A DNA stretch of 64,000 nt from Polaribacter sp. MED152 (lineage in GTDB: Bacteria; Bacteroidota; Bacteroidia; Flavobacteriales; Flavobacteriaceae), in contig NC_020830.1 in assembly GCF_000152945.2 (NCBI RefSeq), positions 62,001 through 126,000 on the forward strand, written 5' to 3'. Made by a program: the position numbers and the translations under genes. The notes below the pieces were generated by a model. It did not search any database and had not been told where the DNA came from. It worked only from the letters and a program-made list of their open reading frames with translations. Positions 34,531-44,070 of this stretch are shown piece by piece (within the stretch, counting starts at the first letter, position 1; each line of letters starts with the position of its first letter).

Positions 34531-36960
34531 ATGAAAATATACAGGTTTCTAATTTTCTTTTTTTTAGGATCATTTGTTGCATTTTCTCAGAACCCCAATA
34601 GGGTTTATAAGTCACACAATGAAGAAAATGATGTTTTTACTGTAATAACCAATGATGGTAAATATTCTTTTGAATTCTATACGAATTCTATTTTAGAGAC
34701 TACGTTTATTCCAAATACTGAAAAGAAAATTAAAGATAGTCACGCAGTTGTATTAAAGCCGAAGAAAGTTAAAACAACTTATAAATATGTGGGTGATACC
34801 ATTTCTTATTCTAGCAGTTCAATAAGTATTCAAGCTGTAACAGAACCTTTTCAAATTATTTACAAAGACAATAAGAATAAAGTAATTACATCAGAAAAAA
34901 GAGGTTATTTTAAATCTAAGCATACTCCTTTAGAAATGGTTAAAGGAAATATTAAGTATGATACCACAGACAAAATCGAATTTAATTTAACTGAGGACGA
35001 AGTTTTATTTGGTGGTGGAGCTAGAGCCTTAGGCATGAATAGAAGAGGTAATCGATTACCACTATACAATAGAGCTCAGTATGGTTATCAAAATCATGCA
35101 CCACTTATGAATTATACAATGCCAATTGTTATTTCATCGAATAAATACATGCTCCATTTTGATAATGCACCTATTGGTTATTTAGATTTAGACAGCAAAA
35201 AAGACAATACTTTAACGTACGAAACTATTTCTGGTAGAAAAACGTATCAATTAATTGTTGGTGATTCTTGGGAAAACCTAATGGAAAATTATACAAATTT
35301 AACAGGGAAGCAACCTTTACCTCCAAGATGGACTTTAGGTAACTTTTCAAGTAGATTTGGTTATCATTCACAGAAAGAAACAGAAGCAACTATTGCTAAG
35401 TTTAAAAAAGATTCAATTCCTGTTGATGCTGTGATTCTTGATTTGTATTGGTTTGGAAAAACCATACAAGGAACAATGGGTAATTTAGAAACATATAAAG
35501 ATTCTTTTCCAGATTTAAAGGGTATGATTTCTCGTTTTAAATCAAAAGGAATTAAGACAGTTTTAATTACAGAGCCATTTGTGTTGTCAACTTCTAAAAA
35601 ATGGAAAGAGGCTAATGAAAAACAAGTTCTAGCCAAAGATACTATTGGAAATTCAGCTAAATATGATTTTTATTTTGGGAATACTGGTATTGTAGATTTA
35701 TATAAAAAAGAGGGTAGAGATTGGTTTTGGAATATTTATAAAAACATCTACAATTTAGGAGTTAAAGGTATTTGGGGAGATCTAGGTGAACCAGAGGTAT
35801 TACCTTCTTGGGTTAATTTTGGGAATCAGAAAAAAGCTGATGAAATTCATAATATTTATGGCCATGATTGGGCTAAATTGATTTTTGAGAACTATCAGAA
35901 AGATTATCCAAATGAAAGACCATTTATTTTAATGAGAGCAGGTTTTTCTGGCTCACAACGTTTTGGAATGATTCCTTGGTCTGGAGATGTCAGCAGAAGT
36001 TGGGGAGGTTTACAATCTCAGCCAGAAATTGCGCTGCAAATGGGTATGCAAGGTTTAGGTTACATGCATTCAGATTTAGGAGGTTTTGCAGGCGCTAATT
36101 TAGATGATAATTTATATGTAAGGTGGTTGCAATATGGAGTTTTTCAGCCAATTTACAGACCTCATGCACAAGAAGATGTGCCAAGTGAACCTGTTTTTAG
36201 GAGTGATTATGCTAAGAAATATGCTAAAAAAGCGATAGAATTACGTTATAAAATGTTGCCTTACAATTACAATTTAGCATTTGAAAATAATCAAAAAGGA
36301 ACCCCTTTAATGCGACCTATATTTTTTGAAGAGGATAAAAAGGAGTTAATGGCTAATTCAGAAACTTATTTATGGGGAAAAGATTTTTTAATATCACCTA
36401 TTTTAAAAGACTCTGTAAAATCTATAGAAATTTATTTTCCAAAAACAGCAAATTGGTTTAATTTTTATTTTGATAAAGATAAAGTGGTTGGTGGCCAAAC
36501 AAAATCTGTAAAAGTCAAGAATAAAGCCATTCCAACCTATGTTAGAGGTGGAGTAATTATACCAATGACGAAGGTAGTACAAACTACAGATGTTTATAAA
36601 GGTGATGTTCTAGAGCTGCATTATTGGTTTGATGCAACTGTGAAAAAATCTACAAGATCAATGTACAATGACGATGGCTTAACTGCAAACGCATTCGAGA
36701 AAGGGCAATATGAATTGTTAGATTTTGAAGTTGAAATAGATAATAGATTTATTGAAATAGACTTAGAAGCATCTTTTGGAGAAAATTGGAATCCCACAGA
36801 AAAAGAAATTGAATTAGTAGTTCATAATATCGATTGGAATCCAAAGAAAATAAAAGTTGATGGTAAAAGAGTAAAAATCTCATCAGAAGAGAATCAACTT
36901 AGAATTCCAGTTCAATGGAATCCAAAAAAGGAAAAAGAAATAAAAATAACACTAAAATAA
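34531..36960 (+). CDS. GH31 alpha-glucosidase or alpha-transglucosylase, periplasmic
   Basis: An 809-residue secreted enzyme (signal peptide about 1-19, SFVAFSQ). Domains: an N-terminal galactose-mutarotase-like beta-sandwich (about 25-245), a GH31 barrel (about 246-600) and C-terminal beta domains. The nucleophile is D417 in GIWGDLGEPE; the acid/base is D486 in PWSGDVSRSW. The WGDLGEPE form, instead of the usual WxDMNE, resembles the branch containing the Cellvibrio 4-alpha-glucosyltransferase Agd31B, so transfer of glucose between maltooligosaccharides is as likely as plain hydrolysis. It works beside three GH13 enzymes and would process oligosaccharides before MFS uptake. The following GH13 gene starts 9 bases later. 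Confidence 0.9.
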   Translation: MKIYRFLIFFFLGSFVAFSQNPNRVYKSHNEENDVFTVITNDGKYSFEFYTNSILETTFIPNTEKKIKDSHAVVLKPKKVKTTYKYVGDTISYSSSSISIQAVTEPFQIIYKDNKNKVITSEKRGYFKSKHTPLEMVKGNIKYDTTDKIEFNLTEDEVLFGGGARALGMNRRGNRLPLYNRAQYGYQNHAPLMNYTMPIVISSNKYMLHFDNAPIGYLDLDSKKDNTLTYETISGRKTYQLIVGDSWENLMENYTNLTGKQPLPPRWTLGNFSSRFGYHSQKETEATIAKFKKDSIPVDAVILDLYWFGKTIQGTMGNLETYKDSFPDLKGMISRFKSKGIKTVLITEPFVLSTSKKWKEANEKQVLAKDTIGNSAKYDFYFGNTGIVDLYKKEGRDWFWNIYKNIYNLGVKGIWGDLGEPEVLPSWVNFGNQKKADEIHNIYGHDWAKLIFENYQKDYPNERPFILMRAGFSGSQRFGMIPWSGDVSRSWGGLQSQPEIALQMGMQGLGYMHSDLGGFAGANLDDNLYVRWLQYGVFQPIYRPHAQEDVPSEPVFRSDYAKKYAKKAIELRYKMLPYNYNLAFENNQKGTPLMRPIFFEEDKKELMANSETYLWGKDFLISPILKDSVKSIEIYFPKTANWFNFYFDKDKVVGGQTKSVKVKNKAIPTYVRGGVIIPMTKVVQTTDVYKGDVLELHYWFDATVKKSTRSMYNDDGLTANAFEKGQYELLDFEVEIDNRFIEIDLEASFGENWNPTEKEIELVVHNIDWNPKKIKVDGKRVKISSEENQLRIPVQWNPKKEKEIKITLK

Positions 36961-36969
36961 AAATCAACC

Positions 36970-38853
36970 ATGAATAAAATACATAGCATTTTAGTGGTTT
37001 GTATCATATCATTAATTGTGGGCTGTACCACTAATAAAAAGGAGGGTAAAAAAGTAATGCAAGTAACTTCTAATAGAAAAACAGTTGTTTATCAGGTATT
37101 TACAAGGTTATTTGGTAATACAAATACCAATAACAAACCTTGGGGTACAATTGAAGAAAATGGAGTAGGTAAATTCAATGATTTTACAGACAAAGCACTT
37201 CAAGAAATAAAAGATTTAGGTGTAACTCATATTTGGTATACAGGGGTTCCTCATCATGGGGTTATAACAGATTATACTAAATATGGCATTTCAAATGATG
37301 ACCCTGATGTGGTTAAAGGTAGAGCTGGTTCACCTTATGCAGTAAAAGATTATTACAATGTAAATCCAGATTTGGCTGAAAATGTAGAAAACAGATTAGA
37401 AGAGTTTGAAGCTTTAATAGAAAGATCTCATAAAGCAAATTTAAAAGTAATTATAGATATTGTACCTAATCATGTTGCACGTAATTACCAAAGTTTAAGT
37501 AACCCTGAAGGTATAAAAGACTTTGGTGCAGATGATGACACTTCTGTGGAATATGCATTGAATAACAATTTTTATTACGTGCCAAACAAACCTTTTGAAG
37601 TGCCAGATTTTATAAACGATTACAAACCTTTAGGAGGTGATACCAATGCTTTAAGTGATGGTAAATTTGAAGAAAATCCTGCAAAATGGACAGGAAATGG
37701 GGCTAGAACGCCTAAACCAGGTTTTTACGATTGGTATGAAACTGTTAAAGTAAATTATGGTGTTACTCCTGCAGGAGAAAAGCAATTTGATGAATTACCT
37801 ACTGGTTTTGAAAATGAAAATTATGAATCACACTATAATTTTTGGAAAGATAAAAATGTACCAGATTCATGGGTGAAATTTAGAGATATTGCTTTGTATT
37901 GGACAGATAAAGGAGTTGATGGTTTTCGTTTTGATATGGCAGAAATGGTTCCTGTAGAATTTTGGAGTTATATGAATTCAGCTATAAAAACTAAAAATCC
38001 TGAGGCTTACTTATTAGCAGAAGTTTATCAACCGCATTTGTATAGAGATTATATTAAGAAAGGTAAAATGGATTATTTGTACGATAAAGTTCAGTTATAT
38101 GATACCATTAAACACATTATGCAAGGTCATGGATTAACAGATAATATTCCACAAATTCAAGAAGATCTTAAAGATATAGAACATCATATGTTGCATTTTT
38201 TAGAAAATCATGATGAACAAAGAATTGCAAGTCCTGAGTTTGCAGGTAATGCTTTAAAAGCAAAACCAGCAATGGTAGTTTCTGCAACAATTTCTACCTC
38301 TCCAACTATGATTTACTTTGGTCAAGAATTTGGTGAAGATGGTTCTGAAAACGCAGGTTTTGGAGCACCATCTAGAACATCAATTTTTGATTATATAGGT
38401 GTGCCTAGTGTACAAAGATGGGTAAATAATAAAAAATTCGATGGTGGTCAATCTACAGAAGAAGAATTGGCTTTAAGAGATTTTTATAAACGCTTATTAA
38501 ATTTTACAATCAATAGTGATGCACTTATGGGTGAGTATCAAGATATTCATCAATTTAATAGAGAAAATACAGAGTGGTATAATGATAAAGTGCTGTCTTA
38601 TGTGCGTTATAAAGGCGATGAAAAACTTATTGTTGTATCCAATTTTAATGCAGATAATACTTATGGTTTTGAGTTGGCTGTTCCTAAAAACATTATAGAA
38701 AAATGGAATTTAACTGAAGGTGAATATCATTTAGAAGATCAGCTTTATAAAACGTACACAACTACCCTTAAAGTTACTGAAAATGAAGCTAGAGTAAGGG
38801 TTGACGTAAAACCATTAGAATCATTTATACTTAGAGTAAATACTAAAAAATAA
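36970..38853 (+). CDS. GH13 alpha-amylase-family lipoprotein (large B-domain variant)
   Basis: A 627-residue lipoprotein (lipobox LIVGC, then TTNKKE). The start of the mature part, TVVYQVFTRLFGN, is typical of a Bacteroidota GH13 group with long insertions between strands. Region I is IDIVPNHVA, region II GVDGFRFDMAEMV (nucleophile D322), region III LLAEVYQP (E351) and region IV FLENHDEQR (D415). The catalytic residues are complete. A long insert (about residues 180-285, with DFINDYKPLGGDTNAL and WTGNGARTPKPGFYDWYETVK) is larger than a normal B domain. A C-terminal antiparallel beta domain closes the protein. Likely role: periplasmic cleavage of maltooligosaccharides; substrate preference cannot be read. 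Confidence 0.9.
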   Translation: MNKIHSILVVCIISLIVGCTTNKKEGKKVMQVTSNRKTVVYQVFTRLFGNTNTNNKPWGTIEENGVGKFNDFTDKALQEIKDLGVTHIWYTGVPHHGVITDYTKYGISNDDPDVVKGRAGSPYAVKDYYNVNPDLAENVENRLEEFEALIERSHKANLKVIIDIVPNHVARNYQSLSNPEGIKDFGADDDTSVEYALNNNFYYVPNKPFEVPDFINDYKPLGGDTNALSDGKFEENPAKWTGNGARTPKPGFYDWYETVKVNYGVTPAGEKQFDELPTGFENENYESHYNFWKDKNVPDSWVKFRDIALYWTDKGVDGFRFDMAEMVPVEFWSYMNSAIKTKNPEAYLLAEVYQPHLYRDYIKKGKMDYLYDKVQLYDTIKHIMQGHGLTDNIPQIQEDLKDIEHHMLHFLENHDEQRIASPEFAGNALKAKPAMVVSATISTSPTMIYFGQEFGEDGSENAGFGAPSRTSIFDYIGVPSVQRWVNNKKFDGGQSTEEELALRDFYKRLLNFTINSDALMGEYQDIHQFNRENTEWYNDKVLSYVRYKGDEKLIVVSNFNADNTYGFELAVPKNIIEKWNLTEGEYHLEDQLYKTYTTTLKVTENEARVRVDVKPLESFILRVNTKK

Positions 38854-38862
38854 TTCCATTTT

Positions 38863-40512
38863 ATGAAAAATTTATTAATCATTCTTTCGCTTTTCTTCAT
38901 TTTTAGTTGTCAAGAAAAATCAGAATCAAAAAAGATTGCAAAATCAGATACTCAAGAGTTTGTTTGGGAAGGAGCAAACGTTTATTTCTTGCTAACAGAT
39001 CGCTTTAATAATGGGGATGTTTCAAATGATTTAAATTTTGGCAGAACCCAAGAAACAGGTAAACTTCGTGGTTTTGAAGGTGGAGATATTAAAGGTATTA
39101 CCCAAAAAATCAAAGAGGGTTATTTTACAGATTTAGGTATCAATGCTATTTGGATGACACCAGTTGTAGAGCAAATTCATGGAGGTACAGATGAAGGTAC
39201 AGGTATGTCTTATGGCTATCATGGTTATTGGGCTAAAGATTGGACAAATATTGATCCTAATTATGGTACTAAAGAAGATTTGAAAGAGCTAGTAGATTTA
39301 GCGCATAAAAACGGAATTAGAATTTTATTAGATGCAGTTATTAATCATACAGGTCCTGTAACAGAAAAAGATCCTGTTTGGCCTTCTAATTGGGTTAGAA
39401 CAGAGCCTCAATGTGAGTATAGTAATTACGAAAATACAATAACTTGTACTTTAGTTAAGAATTTACCAGATATTAGAACAGAGAGTAATGAAAATGTAGA
39501 ATTACCTCCTCAGCTAGTTGCAAAATGGAAAGCTGAAGGACGCTATGAGCAAGAAGCGAAAGAGTTGGATGCCTTTTTTGAGAGAACAGGTCATCCAAAA
39601 GCACCACGATTTTATATAATGAAATGGCTTACAGATTATATTATTGAGTTTGGTATAGATGGTTATAGAGTAGACACTGTAAAACATACAGAAGAATTTG
39701 TGTGGCAAGAATTTAAGCAAGAATGCGATTTTGCCTTTGAAGAATTTAAAAGGAACAATCCAGATAAGGTTTTAGATGATACTAACTTTTATTTAGTAGG
39801 AGAGGTTTATAATTATGCCATTTCACATGGTAAAGCTTTTGATTTTGGCGATAAAAAGGTGAATTATTTTGATAATGCGTTTAATAGCTTAATCAATTTT
39901 GAGATTAAATGGAATGCAAAACAAATGGAAGCGAATAAAGTATTTAAAAAATACGATTCGTTACTAAATACAAGTTTAAAAGGCTATGGTGTTTTAAATT
40001 ATATGACATCTCACGATGATGGTCAGCCTTTTGATAAAGACCGTTCACAACCTTATAAAACTGCAAATATGCTGCTGTTAACACCAGGAACTTCTCAGGT
40101 GTATTATGGAGATGAATCTGCAAGAGATTTAACTATAGAAGGTACAGTTGGTGATGCTACCTTACGTTCTTTTATGAATTGGAATGATATCCATAAAAAT
40201 GAGGACACCAATAAGGTTTTACATCATTGGCAGAAGTTAGGACAATTTAGAGCAAATCATATGGCTGTTGGTGCAGGTAGGCATCAATTAATCTCTAACG
40301 ATAATGGTTTGGTATTTTCAAGAGTAAGAAATGGAGATAAGGTTGTTATAGGTTTACATTTAACAAATCAGAATGTTACTATTGATGTTTCAAACTTATA
40401 TGAAGATGGAGATCAGATTAGCGATTTTTATTCAAATAAAGTTTTTGAAGTAAATAACGGAATGTTAGAAATTACAACAGACAACGATATTTTTCTGCTA
40501 GAAAAGAAATAA
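38863..40512 (+). CDS. GH13 alpha-amylase lipoprotein
   Basis: A 549-residue lipoprotein (lipobox FFIFSC near residue 16, then QEKSES). The barrel shows ANVYFLLTDRFNNGDVSND (a calcium-site-like loop), region I LDAVINHTG, region II DGYRVDTVKHT (nucleophile D271), region III LVGEVYNY (E314) and region IV MTSHDDGQPF (D385). The region pattern fits classical alpha-amylases. An insertion with a CEYSNYENTITCT pair of cysteines could form a disulfide in the periplasm. It is the last gene of the rightward alpha-glucan operon and is followed by a strong terminator 18 bases later. Confidence 0.92.
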   Translation: MKNLLIILSLFFIFSCQEKSESKKIAKSDTQEFVWEGANVYFLLTDRFNNGDVSNDLNFGRTQETGKLRGFEGGDIKGITQKIKEGYFTDLGINAIWMTPVVEQIHGGTDEGTGMSYGYHGYWAKDWTNIDPNYGTKEDLKELVDLAHKNGIRILLDAVINHTGPVTEKDPVWPSNWVRTEPQCEYSNYENTITCTLVKNLPDIRTESNENVELPPQLVAKWKAEGRYEQEAKELDAFFERTGHPKAPRFYIMKWLTDYIIEFGIDGYRVDTVKHTEEFVWQEFKQECDFAFEEFKRNNPDKVLDDTNFYLVGEVYNYAISHGKAFDFGDKKVNYFDNAFNSLINFEIKWNAKQMEANKVFKKYDSLLNTSLKGYGVLNYMTSHDDGQPFDKDRSQPYKTANMLLLTPGTSQVYYGDESARDLTIEGTVGDATLRSFMNWNDIHKNEDTNKVLHHWQKLGQFRANHMAVGAGRHQLISNDNGLVFSRVRNGDKVVIGLHLTNQNVTIDVSNLYEDGDQISDFYSNKVFEVNNGMLEITTDNDIFLLEKK

Positions 40513-40529
40513 TAGAAATACTAGAAAAC

Positions 40530-40567
40530 AAAAAAGCGACTATCTAATTTTAGATAGTCGCTTTTTT
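40530..40567. terminator. strong bidirectional intrinsic terminator
   Basis: AAAAAGCGACTATCTAA (40531-40547) pairs perfectly with TTAGATAGTCGCTTTTT (40550-40566) with a 2-base TT centre; in practice the loop will open to about 6 bases. A- and T-runs flank both sides, so it works in both directions. It ends the rightward alpha-glucan operon (stop 40512) and the leftward small-protein pair (stop 40584). Confidence 0.92.
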
Positions 40568-40583
40568 AGTATATAAAAAGTAA

Positions 40584-40691
40584 TTAGTTTTTTCTTACTC
40601 TATCAAATTCTCTTATCATAAAAAAGGCCCACAGAATAACGCAAACCCCTACAAAAAGAGAAAAGTATAACACTATATCATCTGCGCTCAT
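40584..40691 (-). CDS. 35-residue single-pass membrane protein
   Basis: Read from the ATG at 40691 on the minus strand: MSADDIVLYFSLFVGVCVI, then a continuing hydrophobic helix (to about residue 26), then the charged end MIREFDRVRKN and a TAA. The start overlaps the last 14 bases of the 62-residue gene upstream, which suggests coupled translation. The form (acidic N-terminus, one helix, basic C-terminus) is that of a real small membrane protein. It resembles short proteins seen next to the same partner in flavobacteria. No function is known. Confidence 0.6.
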   Translation of the reverse strand: MSADDIVLYFSLFVGVCVILWAFFMIREFDRVRKN

Positions 40692-40866
40692 TCTTAATAA
40701 GTTTAAGGTAAATTAAAACACCTAATAATGTTGGAGCCCAAAGGCCCAAAAAGATTCCATGTAATTTATCACCAGTTAAAAAAAGATACTCTGCAACTAT
40801 AATTATTAGTAAGCATAACAACAGCATCAATAAGTTTGCTCTACCTATATTTTTAATAAAATTCAT
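40678..40866 (-). CDS. 62-residue membrane protein with two hydrophobic helices
   Basis: Two hydrophobic stretches (about residues 11-30, LLMLLLCLLIIIVAEYLFL, and 37-56, GIFLGLWAPTLLGVLIYL) with a short GDKLH loop between and the basic end KNERR. I recall very similar small proteins in other flavobacteria, so I take it as a gene. It stands alone between the two PULs, reading leftward, coupled to the 35-residue gene. Function unknown. Confidence 0.65.
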   Translation of the reverse strand: MNFIKNIGRANLLMLLLCLLIIIVAEYLFLTGDKLHGIFLGLWAPTLLGVLIYLKLIKNERR

Positions 40867-40934
40867 TCAATATATTAATCTGCTATAAAATTAAGTAATT
40901 AAATGAGATGACATAATAAATTAGAGATTAATAA

Positions 40935-40957
40935 TATTGATACTTACATTATCAATA
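40935..40957. promoter_or_regulatory. inverted repeat TATTGATA-N7-TATCAATA upstream of the regulator gene
   Basis: Perfect 8-bp arms at 40935-40942 and 40950-40957 in the 182-base gap before the regulator gene. A TTG inside the left arm (40937-40939) stands 20 bases before TATTCTTTG (40960-40968), which is one base longer than the TAnnTTTG consensus, so the repeat may overlap a promoter. The region is very AT-rich, so chance pairing is a real alternative. Confidence 0.35.
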
Positions 40958-41048
40958 ATTATTCTTTGCAATTCTATTCCTATACATTTTTAATGATGAA
41001 CTATACATTATAATAAATTCACTAAATTCGTAACCAAACAAAACTATT

Positions 41049-43850
41049 ATGTCAAAAATTTTAAGAATTTTTATTATTTCTATATTTTTTGCTTCTTTTA
41101 ATAGTTATGCTCAAGAAATTCCGCCTATAAATATTTTTACACCAGAAAATTATGGAGCAGAAAATCAGAATTGGGCAATTTCTCAAAGTGCCAATAAATA
41201 TATTTATGTAGCTAACAATAAAGGTTTATTAGAGTTTAATGGAGCTTCTTGGCAGTTGTATGCTTCTCCAAATGAAACCATTATGCGTTCTGTAAAATGT
41301 CATGATAATTTGATTTATACAGGTTTGTATATGGATTTTGGTTTTTGGCAGAAAGATGAATTTGGGCAATTACAATATTCTTCTATTGTAGAAGACAACA
41401 AAATCACCATGTTAGAAGATGAGCAAATTTGGGAAATTTGTGAGTTAGATGGTTGGATGATTTTTAAATCGCTCGAAAGAATTTACCTATACAACATTGA
41501 AACTGGAGAATATAAAATAATAAATGCAACTGATAGTATTTTAAAAATTTCAAGGGTAGAAAACAGAATTTATTTTCAAGAATTAGGTAAAGGTATTTTT
41601 GTAATTGAAAATGGTCAGCCAAAATTAATTGCAGATAACACCATTCTAAAAGAAAGTAGGGTAGTAGAAATTTTAAAGAAAGAAGATGGTTTATTTTTTG
41701 TGACTCAAAAAGATGGCTTTTATTATTTAGAGAAAGATGTGCTTAAAAAATGGTCTACAAGTTCAGATGCACTGTTAACCTCTAAAACAATTTATAGTGC
41801 AAAACAATTAGAAAATGGTAATTTAATTCTAGGTACAATTTCTAGCGGAATTATTAAAATTGATAAAGCTGGTAATCTGTTGTATCATATTACTCAAGAT
41901 GTTGGCTTAAGTAACAATACAGTACTATCTACTTTTGAAGATGTAGATAATAATATCTGGCTTGGTTTAGATAATGGTATAAACTCGATCAACTTAAAAT
42001 CTCCTTTCAAACAGTACTTAAAAAACGAAAACTTTTGGGGTACAATTTATGCTTCCATCATTCATAAAGATTACCTGTATATTGGCACAAATCAAGGTTT
42101 GTATTCGAAAAAGAAGGATTCTAAAGATCCGTTTATGCTTGTCGAAAATACACAGGGTCAAGTATGGAGTTTACAAGAATTTAATGAAACACTATTCTGT
42201 AATCATGATTCAGGAACCTTTGTTATTAAAAATAACAAAGCTAAAATTATTGAAGGAACCTTTGGTTCTTGGAGATTAAAACAAGTAGATGAAACCAAGC
42301 TCATATTAGGAAATTACGAGGGTTTATATGTTATTCAATACGATAAAGGAAATTGGCTTCTTAAGAATAAAATTAAAGGATTTTCAAATTCTAGTAGGTA
42401 TTTTGAGCTGGTTGATAAAAATCGAATATTTGTTAACCATGAATACAAAGGTGTTTTTAAATTAAATGTAGATGAGAGTTTAAAGAAGATTAATAAAATA
42501 GTAAAAGACAATTCTGTAGAAAAGGGGATTCATTCTAGTTTAATAAAATATAATAATTTCATTCTTTACTCAAGTAAAAACGGAGTTTATAAATATGATA
42601 AGAAACAAGATAAATTTCTAAGAGATTCAATTTATAGCCAGTTAATACCAAAAGGTAAATTTTTATCTGCTAAATTAATTAATGATAAGGCTAACAATAA
42701 ACTTTGGTCTTTTACAAAAGATGATATCAGATACCTAATTCCTGGAAAATTTAGTAATCAACCAGATCTAGAAATAATATCTGCAAAAGGTTCTTTATTT
42801 AAAGGTGCTTCTGGTTTTGAAAATTTATTAAACTTAAAAGATAAAGTTTATTTAGTAGGTACAACAGAAGGGTATTTAATCATCGATTTAAACTTGGTAA
42901 AAGAACCTTCTAAGTTTTATATAGCCATAAATAAAGTTTTAAATAATGAAATAGATGCTCCACAAGAGTTAGTAATGTTGTCAGAAAATCAAACATTTAG
43001 TAAAAAACAAAATAGTTTTCAGTTTTTCTACAGTGTTCCTAATTATAGTAAAAGTTCTTCTGTAAAGTATCAATTCAAATTAGAGGGTTTAAATACAAAA
43101 TGGAGCTTACTTTCAGAGAGTAATAATTTTCTTTTCAAAAATTTGGATGCAGGTGATTATAATTTTAAGGTCAGAGCTTCAATAGATGGTAAATTAAGTG
43201 AAAATATAGCAAGCTATTCTTTCGAAGTTTTAAAGCCTTGGTATTTTTCAAATGCATTGATTTTATTTTATGTTATTCTATTTTTAATTTTTCTTTATGT
43301 GCTGCATTTATTCTCTAAAAGATACTACAAAAAGCAAAGAGAAGAGCTTATAGAAAAGGCTAGAATTGAGTTAGAACTGAAAGAATTAGAATCTTCCCAG
43401 AAAATTATTAAGCTGAATAATGATAAGTTAAGAAGTAATATAGAGAGCAAAAATAGAGAGTTGGCTACATCTACAATGAGTATTATTAAAAAGAACGAAT
43501 TCTTAAATACTATTAAACAAGAACTTACTGCTAATGGAAATTCAGGAATTCCAAAGGTTATAAAATTTATAGATAAAAACCTTAACAATACAGACGATTG
43601 GAAAATGTTTCAAGAAGCGTTTAATAATGCCGATAAAAAGTTTCTGAAAAAGATAAAGGCAAAACATCCTGAGTTAACACCAAATGATTTAAGGCTGTGT
43701 GCTTACCTTCGATTAAACCTATCATCTAAAGAGATTGCACCTCTTTTAAATATATCTCCTAGAAGTGTAGAGGTGAAACGTTATCGACTTCGAAAGAAGA
43801 TCAATTTACCTCATGATGCAAACTTAACAAACTATATTCTGGAAATATAG
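41049..43850 (+). CDS. membrane-tethered LuxR-type regulator with beta-propeller and Y_Y_Y sensor
   Basis: A 933-residue protein: signal peptide (about 1-21, FNSYAQ), a periplasmic beta-propeller sensor made of two-component-regulator-like repeats (about 25-620), a Y_Y_Y (triple tyrosine) domain (about 628-728), one transmembrane helix (about 732-755), a coiled coil rich in Glu/Lys (about 757-815) and a C-terminal LuxR-type helix-turn-helix (DLRLCAYLRLNLSSKEIAPL to the end, about 871-933). It looks like a hybrid two-component sensor with kinase and receiver removed, so sensing and DNA binding are in one chain. It lies just upstream of the susC of the beta-glucan PUL and is most likely its activator, sensing an oligosaccharide in the periplasm. 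Confidence 0.9.
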   Translation: MSKILRIFIISIFFASFNSYAQEIPPINIFTPENYGAENQNWAISQSANKYIYVANNKGLLEFNGASWQLYASPNETIMRSVKCHDNLIYTGLYMDFGFWQKDEFGQLQYSSIVEDNKITMLEDEQIWEICELDGWMIFKSLERIYLYNIETGEYKIINATDSILKISRVENRIYFQELGKGIFVIENGQPKLIADNTILKESRVVEILKKEDGLFFVTQKDGFYYLEKDVLKKWSTSSDALLTSKTIYSAKQLENGNLILGTISSGIIKIDKAGNLLYHITQDVGLSNNTVLSTFEDVDNNIWLGLDNGINSINLKSPFKQYLKNENFWGTIYASIIHKDYLYIGTNQGLYSKKKDSKDPFMLVENTQGQVWSLQEFNETLFCNHDSGTFVIKNNKAKIIEGTFGSWRLKQVDETKLILGNYEGLYVIQYDKGNWLLKNKIKGFSNSSRYFELVDKNRIFVNHEYKGVFKLNVDESLKKINKIVKDNSVEKGIHSSLIKYNNFILYSSKNGVYKYDKKQDKFLRDSIYSQLIPKGKFLSAKLINDKANNKLWSFTKDDIRYLIPGKFSNQPDLEIISAKGSLFKGASGFENLLNLKDKVYLVGTTEGYLIIDLNLVKEPSKFYIAINKVLNNEIDAPQELVMLSENQTFSKKQNSFQFFYSVPNYSKSSSVKYQFKLEGLNTKWSLLSESNNFLFKNLDAGDYNFKVRASIDGKLSENIASYSFEVLKPWYFSNALILFYVILFLIFLYVLHLFSKRYYKKQREELIEKARIELELKELESSQKIIKLNNDKLRSNIESKNRELATSTMSIIKKNEFLNTIKQELTANGNSGIPKVIKFIDKNLNNTDDWKMFQEAFNNADKKFLKKIKAKHPELTPNDLRLCAYLRLNLSSKEIAPLLNISPRSVEVKRYRLRKKINLPHDANLTNYILEI

Positions 43851-44070
43851 TACCTATATATATTTAAAAATAGACACAACATTACCACAACATTTTAAAA
43901 TATACTGGTTTTAAGAGTGTTAAAATTACTTTTTTAAAAATCCATTTTCTTAAGTATAGCAGCTGTTTGATGCGATGTATGTTTTTTGTTGAGGTTTATT
44001 TTACGATAATAACAAATTATTAACCCTAATTTTACAAAAAACATAATTATAAATAACTAAATTTTTGTTT

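Noticed and set aside
44065..44070. TTG start of the second susC (MFMSKK)
   Set aside because: The ATG at 44071 gives the standard signal peptide; nothing supports the earlier codon.
43851..44070. Possible promoter TATGTTTTTTG or TAAATTTTTG before the second susC
   Set aside because: Neither matches TAnnTTTG with the right spacing; in AT-rich DNA such partial matches are expected by chance.
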